Shown here piece after piece: positions 35,261-43,598 of a stretch of 64,000 nt of DNA. This DNA comes from Bacteroidetes bacterium MedPE-SWsnd-G2 (GTDB taxonomy: Bacteria; Bacteroidota; Bacteroidia; Flavobacteriales; Flavobacteriaceae). Both the position numbers and the translations under genes were made by a program. How positions within the stretch are numbered: position 1 is the first letter of the stretch; every line of letters starts with the position of its first letter. The notes under the pieces are model-generated. The model saw only the letters and a list, made by a program, of their open reading frames with translations. It was not told where the DNA came from and made no database searches. The stretch covers positions 310,001 to 374,000 of the forward strand of contig MPDE01000001.1 of the NCBI GenBank assembly GCA_001874335.1. Reading direction: 5' to 3'.

Positions 35261-35818
35261 ATGAGCATATACACCTTAGCATTCAAACTAATAGCAACCC
35301 CATTTTTAGCCATTGGGGTTCTATTTCTAACCGATTCAAGCATATTCTTTTACCCTTTAGTGTTTAGTTTAACACTCGGGCTATCCAATTACAATCTCCT
35401 TCGTCATAATTTGGTTTTAGGATTGTTAATTGGTTTAATCTTTTCCTATTTAACTTATTTTGTAGGTTTATTAAGCTTTATAATCACGGCTTCAGGCAAT
35501 CAAGATAAAGGAATAAGTAATAACATCACTATTGGAGAATGGATTAATATTGATTTAGCTTTCACATTTACGGTCATGATTATAGCTCCATTTTTAACAA
35601 TGATAGTTCAAAAGTCAATTTATAAAAACACGAACTCTAAGTTGTCTAATTCGATTATTGCTGTCACCATAGTAATAATTACCATAATTAGCTTTTTTAT
35701 TAACCACCAACAAACAAATTACGTCTTCGATATATTTAGCTTATGGCATATCATTTGCTTATTTGGACTTCAACTTATCATCAATCAAACTCAGCTATTA
35801 AAATTAATAAAAATTTAA
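35261..35818 (+). CDS. Multi-pass membrane protein of unknown function
   Basis: The protein has five to six hydrophobic helices in about 185 residues and no recognised motif. A GTG at 35252 lies in the same frame, but a good Shine-Dalgarno-like AGGAG (35248-35252) stands 8 bp before the ATG at 35261, so that start is chosen; such a strong ribosome-binding site is unusual here. Ile, Leu and Asn dominate. It is divergent from the prenyltransferase gene, and the two starts are less than 100 bp apart. Confidence 0.5.
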   Translation: MSIYTLAFKLIATPFLAIGVLFLTDSSIFFYPLVFSLTLGLSNYNLLRHNLVLGLLIGLIFSYLTYFVGLLSFIITASGNQDKGISNNITIGEWINIDLAFTFTVMIIAPFLTMIVQKSIYKNTNSKLSNSIIAVTIVIITIISFFINHQQTNYVFDIFSLWHIICLFGLQLIINQTQLLKLIKI

Positions 35819-35858
35819 GATTAAGATTTAAAAACCTAACGCCCATATTAAAGTATAA

Positions 35859-35899
35859 ATAGAAAAGATCCCCTGATAAATTGGATCCCTATTTCTATT
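35859..35899 (+). other. Imperfect hairpin after membrane gene
   Basis: AATAGAAA (35859-35866) pairs with TTTCTATT (35892-35899), and the inner GATCC (35867-35871) pairs with GGATC (35883-35887), leaving a 4-nt bulge. It could be a weak transcription end or mRNA stabiliser for the gene ending at 35818. It lacks a T-run. Confidence 0.35.
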
Positions 35900-35982
35900 C
35901 AATAGCTAATCAACCTCTTTCGTAAAAATCACACATAAAAACAGCTAGATTCTTACAAAAAATAATTGTATATTTAACTGGG

Positions 35983-36107
35983 AAATACAGGTTAAGTCTA
36001 TCACAGAATTTTGATAAACTCCTAATAATTAAGTATTCGTTATTAAAACTTAAACCTTCAAAAAAATTGTGATAGCAAAGCCTTAGAGAAATCTAAGGCT
36101 TTTTTTA
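35983..36107 (+). ncRNA. Candidate structured small RNA
   Basis: No gene is present between 35819 and 36529. A near-consensus -7 box TATATTTA (35969-35976) precedes this segment. Its arms CTATCACA (35998-36005) and TGTGATAG (36068-36075) are exact complements, TTTTGATAA (36009-36017) pairs with TTATTAAAA (36040-36048) with one G-T, and AGGTTAAGT (35989-35997) pairs with ACTTAAACCT (36048-36057) with one bulge. It ends in a terminator with a GAAA loop. A closing stem, bubble and apical stem recall 6S-type RNA, but the family is not identified. Confidence 0.45.
36077..36107 (+). terminator. Strong terminator with GAAA tetraloop
   Basis: AAAGCCTTAGA (36077-36087) and TCTAAGGCTTT (36092-36102) pair perfectly over 11 bp around the tetraloop GAAA, and the T-run continues to 36107. 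No protein gene ends within 250 bp upstream, so it must end a non-coding transcript or a long 3' UTR. Confidence 0.9.
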
Positions 36108-36477
36108 AAACTACTCATGTATATTATTTGAAATTAATGAACAAGTAATTTGCTCTTCGGTCTAAGACTATCAACACTCTGGATGGCAGCCAGGTTAACA
36201 AAGTTTCACTACTTAACACAACAATTTGAATGCTGTTGTAATGCAGTTTTATAGCACCAAAGCCCCTAAGCTTTGAATTTGAATCATTCAGAAATTATAA
36301 ACCACAGGATTTAGACTATTTTGATAAAAGAAAAAAAGGGCCATAGAAAAAAGGCTTGAACCAGCCATAAAACTTCTATAATCCTACTATCTCAATCAGT
36401 TTTGAAAGTAACCTCCCTCAAAAGTGTTTAAGAAAAGTTAAAATTCTGAAAATCACAGCTATCAAAAGCCACTTTCA
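36108..36477. other. Intergenic region without recognisable gene
   Basis: I find no start-bearing open frame, tRNA, repeat or hairpin of note. A 34-codon startless frame (36242-36346) reads somewhat protein-like and may be a decayed gene fragment, but there is nothing to support it further. Confidence 0.5.
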
Positions 36478-36506
36478 TTGAATTCAAGAATAATTAACTA
36501 TTTTTG
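36478..36506 (+). promoter_or_regulatory. Promoter of His/Cys-rich protein-receptor operon
   Basis: TTG at 36478-36480 and TATTTTTG at 36499-36506 are separated by 18 bp, which fits the Bacteroidota sigma factor consensus. The first gene starts 24 bp downstream at 36530. Confidence 0.65.
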
Positions 36507-36529
36507 GACTCAGGATTTCACACTAAACC

Positions 36530-36859
36530 ATGAACTTCAAAACCAGTATAGGCAAAAATATTTCTGCATTAATGCTACTTATAGCATTAATGTCTCCTAC
36601 TGCCATTGAGTTTGCTCATGCCTTCGAAGGTCACGAACACACCAGCTGTACTGAACAAAAAGATCACATTCATGACAACAGCTTAAAATGTGAATTATGT
36701 AGTATTCACATTCCATCGGTTGCCTACAAAATAAATGGATTCACAGAATTAGAGCCTGTAACAATTACGGTTCAGACTAAAGTAAATCTGAAATCCATAC
36801 GTTTTCACTCGTTTACTATAACTAATACGCAGTTACGAGCACCTCCCTGCTTTTCTTAA
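36530..36859 (+). CDS. Small secreted His/Cys-rich protein (probable metal-related)
   Basis: The 109-residue protein has a signal peptide (about 1-31) followed by a short region dense in potential metal ligands: FEGHEHTSC, DHIHD and CELCSIH (about 32-65). The C-terminal half is beta-like and ends in PPCFS. This resembles small periplasmic DUF2946-type proteins found next to metal uptake genes. It is the first gene of an operon with a TonB-dependent receptor and a lipoprotein. I infer that it binds or senses a transition metal such as Zn or Cu; the metal is unknown. Confidence 0.65.
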   Translation: MNFKTSIGKNISALMLLIALMSPTAIEFAHAFEGHEHTSCTEQKDHIHDNSLKCELCSIHIPSVAYKINGFTELEPVTITVQTKVNLKSIRFHSFTITNTQLRAPPCFS

Positions 36860-36897
36860 TCAATTCACTTTTTATTTAATGTTAATTAAGAATCACT

Positions 36898-39297
36898 ATG
36901 CGTGTTTATGCTCTAATACTCTTGTTTTTGAGCGGCACTACTTTATTAGCTCAAAACTGTGATTACAGCCTATCAGGTACTGTAATCGATTTGCATGATG
37001 GGTCGCCCTTAATAGGTGCTACCATTATAATAGCTAATACAGAACAAGCCGTTCAAACAAATGTAGAAGGAAAATATAAATTCAACAATTTATGTAATGG
37101 CACTTATAATTTACAAGTGTCGCATCCTTTTTGTTCAACCAAAGGCGTTACAGTTAAGGTTAATGGTCATACCGTTAAAATCCTAAAGCTGGAACATCAT
37201 CTGGAAGAACTCAATCAAATTACTCTTGAAGGCAAAGCTTTTGAAGACAAAACCAAAACCATGCTGTCAAGCGTCATCAAACAAGATGAACTTGAACGTT
37301 ACAGCAGCGGCTCTTTAGGTGATGCTTTAAATAGTTTAAGCGGCGTTTCTTCCCTAAATACAGGAAATACTGTTGTTAAACCACTTATTAATGGATTACA
37401 CAGTAGTCGAGTGGTCGTTATTAATAACGGGGTTAGGATGGAAGATCAAGAGTGGGGTGCAGAACATGCGCCTAACATAGACATTAATGCCGTAGGGAAC
37501 CTAACATTAATAAAAGGTGCTAGCGCGCTACAATTTAGTGGTGATGCCATGGGGGGCGTAATAATCGCCGAAGCCGCAAAAGTACCGGTTAAGGATAGCC
37601 TATATGGTAAAACCTTAGTGACAGGTGCAAGCAATGGCCGAGGTGGTGCATTGACGTCCAATCTGACTAAAACTTATGAAAGTGGTTGGTATACCACGCT
37701 TCAGGGTACGCTTAAAAAATTTGGTGATTTCGAAGCTCCAGACTACGTGCTAAGCAATACGGGCTCTTTTGAGCGCAACCTATCTGTACAATTTGGTCTG
37801 AACCAAATAGACAGAGGATTTGAAGCCTACTACTCATTATATAAAAATGAAATTGGTATTCTATCAGCTTCACATTTAGGCGGTGCACAAGATCAGGTGA
37901 GAGCAATTAATAGTGATGTTCCATTAATCATAAACGATTTTACTTATGATATAATGCCACCAAAACAAGATGTTACGCATCATTTGGCTCGTATTAAAGG
38001 GTACAAAACGTTTGAAAATTTTGGAAAACTCAGCCTGCAATATCATTTTCAGCAAAACCAAAGGTTTGAGTATGATATAAGACGAGGAGATGATGCTGGT
38101 AAGCCCTCGGTAGATTTGCAATTAAACACTCATAGTTTTATGGCTGATTTAGATTCGAAATTATCTGATGAATCTAATCTAAAGGCAGGTCTGCTGTACA
38201 GGTATCAAGAAAACATTGCTAATCCTGAAACGGGAGTTAGACGATTAATCCCTGATTACAAAAAGTACAATGCAGGAGTGTATTTGGTATTAGATTACCA
38301 ATTAAATGACAATTGGCTTCTTGAAGCAGGAGGGCGATTTGATTATAGTTTTATGGATGTTTACAAATACTATAGAAAATCGTTTTGGGAGTCTCGCAAT
38401 TATGATGAGCTCTACCCAGAATTGGTGATTGAAGATTTGGGAACTCAAGTATTAACAAATCCGAAGCCTAAGTTTAACAATGGGTCTGCAACTTTTGGAG
38501 CGTCCTATACGTTTGGCAAAGACTATAGTCTTTTTATAAATTATAGCTATGCCTCAAGAGCGCCAAATCCATCCGAGTTGTATAGCGAAGGCTTACACCA
38601 TTCGGCATCGCGAATAGAATTAGGAGATTTAAGTTTTACACCCGAGCAAGGCCATAAGGTCGCTTTGAGCTTTGAACGCAGTAACAACTTATTTGGCTTT
38701 GCTATTAGTCCGTTTATAAACACTATAAATAACTTTATTGTTATCGAACCCACAGGAGTGGAACAAACAATTAGAGGAAATTTTCAAGTTTGGGAATACA
38801 GACAGACTGATGCCCAATTGTTGGGAGTGGATATAAACGCAAATATTGCTTTAGCAAAAAACCTGAGTTTCTTGCATCAATTTTCTCTTGTAAAAGGTTA
38901 TGATCGTGAAAATGATGAACCTCTTATTGAGATGCCTCCTGTAAATACGGTTAACGAAATTGAATATCGCAATTCAAAATTTCATAATTTAAGGTTAGCG
39001 CTTCAAAGTGAATACGTATTCAGCCAAAATGAATACCCAAACAATAATTTCGAAGTTTTTATCCCTGAAACCCAAACTACAGAACTGGTAGATATTAGTA
39101 CCCCTCCAGACGCATACCACTTATTACATTTTAACTCTAACATTGATTTCGATGTTAACAACAAATCAACCCTTACCATAGGATTTCAGGTCACAAACCT
39201 TTTAAACAATTCCTATCGTAATTACTTAAATAGAATGCGTTATTATGCAGATGATTTAGGTAGAAACTTTTTATTAAATCTTAAAATAAATTATTAA
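36898..39297 (+). CDS. TonB-dependent outer-membrane receptor with carboxypeptidase-like N-domain
   Basis: The 799-residue protein has a signal peptide (1-18), a carboxypeptidase-regulatory-like beta domain (about 22-105; LSGTVIDLHDGSPLIGATI, YNLQVSHPF), a plug domain (about 120-235; GDALNSLSGVSSLNTGN, VRMEDQEWGAEHAPNID) and a 22-strand barrel ending in FLLNLKINY. Such receptors import large or scarce ligands with energy from TonB. The His-rich connector and the neighbouring His/Cys-rich protein suggest a metal or metal-complex ligand. The gene follows the small protein by 38 bp and precedes the lipoprotein gene by 20 bp. Confidence 0.9.
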   Translation: MRVYALILLFLSGTTLLAQNCDYSLSGTVIDLHDGSPLIGATIIIANTEQAVQTNVEGKYKFNNLCNGTYNLQVSHPFCSTKGVTVKVNGHTVKILKLEHHLEELNQITLEGKAFEDKTKTMLSSVIKQDELERYSSGSLGDALNSLSGVSSLNTGNTVVKPLINGLHSSRVVVINNGVRMEDQEWGAEHAPNIDINAVGNLTLIKGASALQFSGDAMGGVIIAEAAKVPVKDSLYGKTLVTGASNGRGGALTSNLTKTYESGWYTTLQGTLKKFGDFEAPDYVLSNTGSFERNLSVQFGLNQIDRGFEAYYSLYKNEIGILSASHLGGAQDQVRAINSDVPLIINDFTYDIMPPKQDVTHHLARIKGYKTFENFGKLSLQYHFQQNQRFEYDIRRGDDAGKPSVDLQLNTHSFMADLDSKLSDESNLKAGLLYRYQENIANPETGVRRLIPDYKKYNAGVYLVLDYQLNDNWLLEAGGRFDYSFMDVYKYYRKSFWESRNYDELYPELVIEDLGTQVLTNPKPKFNNGSATFGASYTFGKDYSLFINYSYASRAPNPSELYSEGLHHSASRIELGDLSFTPEQGHKVALSFERSNNLFGFAISPFINTINNFIVIEPTGVEQTIRGNFQVWEYRQTDAQLLGVDINANIALAKNLSFLHQFSLVKGYDRENDEPLIEMPPVNTVNEIEYRNSKFHNLRLALQSEYVFSQNEYPNNNFEVFIPETQTTELVDISTPPDAYHLLHFNSNIDFDVNNKSTLTIGFQVTNLLNNSYRNYLNRMRYYADDLGRNFLLNLKINY

Positions 39298-39317
39298 TTA
39301 TTACAATCTAAAATAAT

Positions 39318-39866
39318 ATGAAAACTATAAAATTTTTAATCCCAGCACTTTTTTCAACTTTACTTTTTGTGTCATGTTCAAGTGATGATGATACACCTGC
39401 ACCAGTAAATGAAGAAGAATTAATCACAACATTAACGGTAACACTTAGTGATGGTGGAACGCCAATAACTTTAACGTATCAAGATTTAGATGGTGATGGC
39501 CCTAACAACCCAGAAATTACAGTATCTGGTGATTTAGCAAACAATACGGTTTATAATGGATCGATAGTACTGTTAAATGAATCTGTAAGCCCAGCAGAAG
39601 ATATCACTGAAGAAGTTGAAGAAGAAAGCGATGAACACCAATTCTTTTATACTATTGGCAACGGTTTAAACGCAACAACAGCGTACACTAACTTTGACAC
39701 TAATGGAGAAAATTTAGGAACAACGTTCACATTAACAACTGGAGATGCGAGTGCTGGTACTTTAACATTCACACTACGTCATGAGCCAACAAAACCTAAT
39801 ACAGGTCTTGCTGACGCCGGAGGAGAAACTGACATTGAAACAACATTCAACGTTACGATTCTATAA
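39318..39866 (+). CDS. Acidic surface-type lipoprotein paired with the receptor
   Basis: The 182-residue protein has a lipoprotein signal (LLFVSC) followed by SSDDD, an acidic sequence like the lipoprotein export signal that sends Bacteroidota proteins to the cell surface. The mature part is a beta-sandwich-like domain rich in Thr, Asp and Glu with one EEVEEESDEHQ segment (about 94-105). From memory, homologues next to receptors are labelled as a type 1 periplasmic binding fold protein. It likely works as the ligand-capturing partner of the receptor. The operon closes at a strong terminator 25 bp later. Confidence 0.7.
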   Translation: MKTIKFLIPALFSTLLFVSCSSDDDTPAPVNEEELITTLTVTLSDGGTPITLTYQDLDGDGPNNPEITVSGDLANNTVYNGSIVLLNESVSPAEDITEEVEEESDEHQFFYTIGNGLNATTAYTNFDTNGENLGTTFTLTTGDASAGTLTFTLRHEPTKPNTGLADAGGETDIETTFNVTIL

Positions 39867-39891
39867 GAACGCCCTTTTTTGCTCACAAATG

Positions 39892-39921
39892 CGCCCTTTA
39901 CAAGTTGTAAAGGGCGTTTTT
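39892..39921 (+). terminator. Terminator of the receptor operon
   Basis: CGCCCTTTACAA (39892-39903) and TTGTAAAGGGCG (39905-39916) are perfect complements with a minimal loop, followed by five T residues. Confidence 0.92.
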
Positions 39922-40095
39922 ATTTCTAAAATCATAAAATGTGTTTAGAATCTAAACGCTTTGACTTTGCACATCTTCAACTAATAGGTCTTTGCATTTT
40001 TTAAACTAACCGAAAAGTAATAAATTGAATGTCCTACAAAACGCATCAAAGTCCAAGAGCCCTACCAATTTTAAATCGGCTAAAACTAATGAATT

Positions 40096-41268
40096 ATGAA
40101 AAAATCAAGAAGAGAATTTATTAAATACGGGTTAAAAACGGGAGTTGCTGCTCCTTTTTTATTCTCTGGTTTGAGCAGTTGCAATTTCGGTTCTGAAGAC
40201 AAAAAACAAGAAGCACTTTCAACAGCAGAAAAAAAACCTTTAAAAATCTTGATTCTTGGAGGCACCAGTTTTTTAGGACCACATCAAGTTTCCTATGCAC
40301 TTAATAGAGGACATTCGGTTTCCATTTTTACAAGAGGAAAAACAAAACCATCAATTCATAAAGATCTTTTTGATAAGGTCGAACAACTGGTTGGAGACAG
40401 GAAAAACAACTTAAAAGCTCTTGAAAATCGCAAATGGGATGCCGTAATTGATAATTCTGGACGTGATGCAGAATGGACCAAAAGTTCGGCAGAATTGTTA
40501 AAGGAAAACTGTGGCTTATACCTCTATACGTCATCAACTGGAGTATACTATCCTTACCTAAAAAGTGATTATAAGGAAGACGCCAAAGTTTTGCTAAAAG
40601 AACCACAAGATATAACCGATGAATACGAAAAAATAGAATATTGGTACGGTGTTATGAAAGCTAATTCTGAATTGGAAACGATAAAACAATTTGGAAAAGA
40701 CAGGTCTATAATCGTAAGACCTACCTATATGATTGGTCCTGCAGATAAATCGAATAGATTCATTCATTGGCCAATAAAATTGAATAGAGGCGGTGAAGTT
40801 TTGGTTCCAGGAAAAGCCAATGACATGGTGCAATATATAGACGTTAGAGATGTCGCCCAATGGATGATACGACTGATTGAAGACAAAAATGTTGGCACTT
40901 TTAACGCTGTAGGACCAAAGGAACAGCAAAACATGTATGACTTTGTTGAGGAAGCTAAATCGGCATTTACAGCAAAATCATCACTTGTAGTAGTTGATAA
41001 TTATGAGTTTTTAAAATCACAAAATATTTCAGATATCGTGCCTTGGATTATGCCTATTAACAATAATAGTGGCTCGGCAAAAATTAACAACCAAAAAGGA
41101 ATAGCAAACGGACTAACATTCACAGCATTAAGAAAAACGGTAAAAGATACTCATAACTGGTGGACATCTGATGCGGTATCACAAGAACAAAGAGATAAGG
41201 TTGAATTAAACCCTGAATCTGTTTTAGCTCGGGAAAAATCTATTCTTGAACAATGGAAGTCGAGGTAA
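40096..41268 (+). CDS. Exported NAD-dependent epimerase/dehydratase-like protein (Tat, lipoprotein)
   Basis: The 390-residue protein begins KKSRREFIKYG, a twin-arginine motif, and its hydrophobic core ends LSSC, a lipobox. It therefore appears to be folded with cofactor in the cytoplasm, exported by Tat and lipid-anchored. The mature part is an extended SDR-like Rossmann domain starting ILGGTSFLGPHQ (near 52-63), with YTSSTGVYYP near 142-151. The usual YxxxK is replaced by WYGVMKANSE near 183-192 (Y184, K188). It may act on a periplasmic sugar or nucleotide derivative. A redox partner is not seen nearby. Confidence 0.8.
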   Translation: MKKSRREFIKYGLKTGVAAPFLFSGLSSCNFGSEDKKQEALSTAEKKPLKILILGGTSFLGPHQVSYALNRGHSVSIFTRGKTKPSIHKDLFDKVEQLVGDRKNNLKALENRKWDAVIDNSGRDAEWTKSSAELLKENCGLYLYTSSTGVYYPYLKSDYKEDAKVLLKEPQDITDEYEKIEYWYGVMKANSELETIKQFGKDRSIIVRPTYMIGPADKSNRFIHWPIKLNRGGEVLVPGKANDMVQYIDVRDVAQWMIRLIEDKNVGTFNAVGPKEQQNMYDFVEEAKSAFTAKSSLVVVDNYEFLKSQNISDIVPWIMPINNNSGSAKINNQKGIANGLTFTALRKTVKDTHNWWTSDAVSQEQRDKVELNPESVLAREKSILEQWKSR

Positions 41269-41346
41269 ATATTGACCTTAGTTACTTTATAGTTCATATA
41301 AAAACCAATACATTTAGCCTAAGTCACAAAATAGCAAACCCTACCA

Positions 41347-41826
41347 ATGGAATATTTCACATTAGCCAGAGTTATTCACGTCATAGCCGTTATTTTATGG
41401 ATTGGTGGCGTTGCGATGGTCACAACGGTGATTATACCAGCGGTAAAAAGAATGAAATCTAAAGAAGAGCGAATCGAAACCTTTGAAATGATAGAAGGCA
41501 AGTTTGCCATTCAAGCAAAGATAACAACCCTATTAACTGGGGGCTCTGGGTTTTATATGATGTATGAACTCAATGCATGGAACAGATACCTGGACTATCG
41601 GTTTTGGTGGATTCATGCTATGACCTTAGTATGGATAATCTTTACACTCATCCTCTTTATTCTTGAACCTTATGTGTTGCATAAATTATTCAAAACCCAA
41701 GCACTTAAAAACCCTGAAAAAACATTTAGAATTATGCACCGCCTTCATTGGATTCTATTAGTATTAAGTTTAATAACTACAGCTGCTGCCGTTGCAGGCA
41801 GCCATGGCTGGTTTTGGTTAAAATAA
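41347..41826 (+). CDS. Four-helix integral membrane protein (CopD-like?)
   Basis: The 159-residue protein has four membrane helices with conserved-looking His residues: RVIHVIAVILWIGGVAM (H11) in helix 1, WWIHAMTLVWI (near 81-91) and RIMHRLHWILLVL (near 123-135). This spacing of His in membrane segments resembles CopD/DUF2269-type heme- or copper-related membrane proteins. Function is not established. A probable remnant gene follows 4 bp later. Confidence 0.6.
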   Translation: MEYFTLARVIHVIAVILWIGGVAMVTTVIIPAVKRMKSKEERIETFEMIEGKFAIQAKITTLLTGGSGFYMMYELNAWNRYLDYRFWWIHAMTLVWIIFTLILFILEPYVLHKLFKTQALKNPEKTFRIMHRLHWILLVLSLITTAAAVAGSHGWFWLK

Positions 41827-41830
41827 ATTT

Positions 41831-41932
41831 ATGAGCATATTTACTTTTCACCTTGTCAAAACCGATTTTTATTCTGGTTTTAAAACAGTATTCAATCCGC
41901 CAAAGCCAGATAAAATTCATCCTAAAACTTAG
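41831..41932 (+). CDS. Possible 33-residue protein or truncated gene start
   Basis: An ATG 4 bp after the membrane protein gene opens 33 codons ending at TAG 41930-41932. The product (SIFTFHLVKTDFYSGFKTVFNPP) looks like the start of a longer soluble enzyme, and a terminator follows directly at 41937. It may be a decayed gene fragment or a small peptide. The short spacing would give translational coupling. Confidence 0.35.
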   Translation: MSIFTFHLVKTDFYSGFKTVFNPPKPDKIHPKT

Positions 41933-41936
41933 GACA

Positions 41937-41978
41937 AAACCCTTCAATATCCTTTTTCATTAATAAGGGTTTATTTTT
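41937..41978 (+). terminator. Probable terminator of the 41347 unit
   Basis: AAACCCTT (41937-41944) and AAGGGTTT (41965-41972) pair perfectly with a 20-nt loop and are followed by ATTTTT. Confidence 0.65.
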
Positions 41979-41993
41979 CACTTAAATCCAATA

Positions 41994-42022
41994 AAAAAGC
42001 CGCTCAATTTCTTGAACGGCTT
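41994..42022 (-). terminator. Terminator of tRNA-Asn
   Basis: On the minus strand AAGCCG (42022-42017) pairs with CGGCTT (42002-41997), with an inner TCAA/TTGA stem, and the sequence ends in a T-run. Confidence 0.75.
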
Positions 42023-42034
42023 ACTCTCATTTTG

Positions 42035-42108
42035 CTCCCCCTCTTGGACTCGAACCAAGGACCCTCTGATTAACAGTCAGATGCTCTAACCAACTGAGCT
42101 AAGGAGGA
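42035..42108 (-). tRNA. tRNA-Asn (anticodon GTT)
   Basis: The acceptor TCCTCCT (42108-42102) pairs with AGGGGGA with a G-T pair, and the discriminator is G at 42035. The anticodon loop CTGTTAA gives GTT for asparagine. D-arm GCTCAGTTGGTTAGAGC and T-arm with GGTTCGAGTCC are intact. CCA is not encoded. Confidence 0.96.
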
Positions 42109-42182
42109 AGGTATTACCCTTTTTTTGAGGTGGCAAAGATATGCCTTTTTTTAGTTTACCCAAACTTTTTTTAATTTTTTTT

Positions 42183-43523
42183 CTAATTAAAAATAGCTTT
42201 GAAAATATCATTCCCATTTGCGAATAAAACCAAAGCAATTAAAATGAAAAATCCAACCATTTGAGCACGCTCTAAAAAGGTTTCGCTTGGCTTTCTTCCC
42301 GATACCATTTCATACAGTAAAAACATAACATGACCACCATCTAAAGCCGGAATCGGCAATAAGTTAAGTACGCCTAACATTATTGATAGAAATGCCGTTA
42401 TGCCCCAGAAAAATTCCCAGCTCCATGTATTTGGAAACACATCGTAAATGGCTTTAAATCCACCAACACCTTTATACGCTCCTGTACTTGGTGTAAATAT
42501 TTTTTTAAGCTGACCACCGTAAGATGACATTTGACCTGTGAAACGGTTAAAGCCTTCTCCAAAACTTTCAGCAAGTGTATATTCCTTTTTAACAATAGTA
42601 TAATACCCCACACGCTCAATATCATTTAAGCTTCCTGTTGGACGAATACCAAATTTACCTTCGGCATCAACCTTTAATTGCTTAGAGATCGTCTCTTCGC
42701 CTCTTAATAAAGTAACCGCAACCTCTTGACCTGCTAATGGTGCTAATCGCTCACCTATTTGATCAAAGTATTTTAAAGGCTCACCATTAATGGTTCTGAT
42801 TATATCTCCTTGTTCTAATCCTGCATTTACATTTTCTGAAGTTTCAGCAACCTCTCCAACAACAAATGGGTATCGTAATTCAAAAAACGACTTGTCTTCA
42901 GCACCACTCAACTGCCCTAAATAATCTTCAGGTAAGCTTACCGTTTTAGTGCCTTGAGCATTAGAAACCGTTAAAGTTTCTGCCTCAATCATTCCTTTTT
43001 TAATGTCTGAAAAATTAGCAATAGGCTGATCGTTTATCGCAACCAAGTTATCACCCGTTTTCAAGCCTAAGTCTGTTAGGATCGGATTATGAATATCATA
43101 ACCATCTTTTATGCTTGACGTTTCAATATCAACAGCGCCGTAACCAAAAGCCATAAATACGTAAATAACGTAAGCCAAAATAAAGTTAACAGTCACACCA
43201 CCTAACATTATAATCAAACGTTGCCAAGCTGGTTTTGATCTAAACTCCCATGGTTGCGGTGGCTTTGCCAACTGCTCCTTATCCATGCTTTCATCAATCA
43301 TACCAGCAATTTTCACATATCCTCCAAGTGGCAACCAACCAATACCGTATTCGGTTTCACCAATTTTCTTCTTAAATAAAGAAAACTTCACATCAAAAAA
43401 GAGGTAAAATTTCTCTACTCGCGTTTTAAATAATTTAGCAGGTATAAAGTGTCCTAATTCATGAAGTACAATCAATAACGACAGACTTAAAAGAAATTGA
43501 GATATTTTTATAATGAATTCCAT
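42183..43523 (-). CDS. rseP: Site-2 intramembrane zinc protease RseP
   Basis: The 446-residue protein has HELGHF (H21, E22, H25) in its first membrane helix and the third ligand motif PALDGGHV near 390. Two PDZ domains lie between (about 125-205 and 215-295; the second contains GLEQGDIIRTINGEPL). This is the standard RseP layout. The enzyme cleaves anti-sigma factors or signal peptide remnants within the inner membrane. A perfect -7 box lies about 27 bp upstream on the minus strand. The start at 43523 gives the expected membrane-embedded N-terminus. Confidence 0.92.
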   Translation of the reverse strand: MEFIIKISQFLLSLSLLIVLHELGHFIPAKLFKTRVEKFYLFFDVKFSLFKKKIGETEYGIGWLPLGGYVKIAGMIDESMDKEQLAKPPQPWEFRSKPAWQRLIIMLGGVTVNFILAYVIYVFMAFGYGAVDIETSSIKDGYDIHNPILTDLGLKTGDNLVAINDQPIANFSDIKKGMIEAETLTVSNAQGTKTVSLPEDYLGQLSGAEDKSFFELRYPFVVGEVAETSENVNAGLEQGDIIRTINGEPLKYFDQIGERLAPLAGQEVAVTLLRGEETISKQLKVDAEGKFGIRPTGSLNDIERVGYYTIVKKEYTLAESFGEGFNRFTGQMSSYGGQLKKIFTPSTGAYKGVGGFKAIYDVFPNTWSWEFFWGITAFLSIMLGVLNLLPIPALDGGHVMFLLYEMVSGRKPSETFLERAQMVGFFILIALVLFANGNDIFKAIFN

Positions 43524-43549
43524 AGTTTATTTCAAAAATTTACAAGCCA

Positions 43550-43557
43550 CAAATGTA
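43550..43557 (-). promoter_or_regulatory. Candidate -7 promoter box for rseP
   Basis: The minus strand reads TACATTTG here, matching TAnnTTTG, 27 bp before the rseP start. The nearest TTG is 23 bp upstream, a longer spacer than usual. Confidence 0.4.
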
Positions 43558-43598
43558 ACCTTTTAGCCGCATTTAGAAAACAATTAGGTTTCTATTGC

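Noticed and set aside
36242-36346. 34-codon protein-like frame in the gap before the receptor operon
   Set aside because: It has no start codon and no match I recognise; at most a decayed fragment.
40328-40929. Two minus-strand frames opposite the Tat-type oxidoreductase gene
   Set aside because: They are antisense to a clearly coding gene and do not look like proteins.
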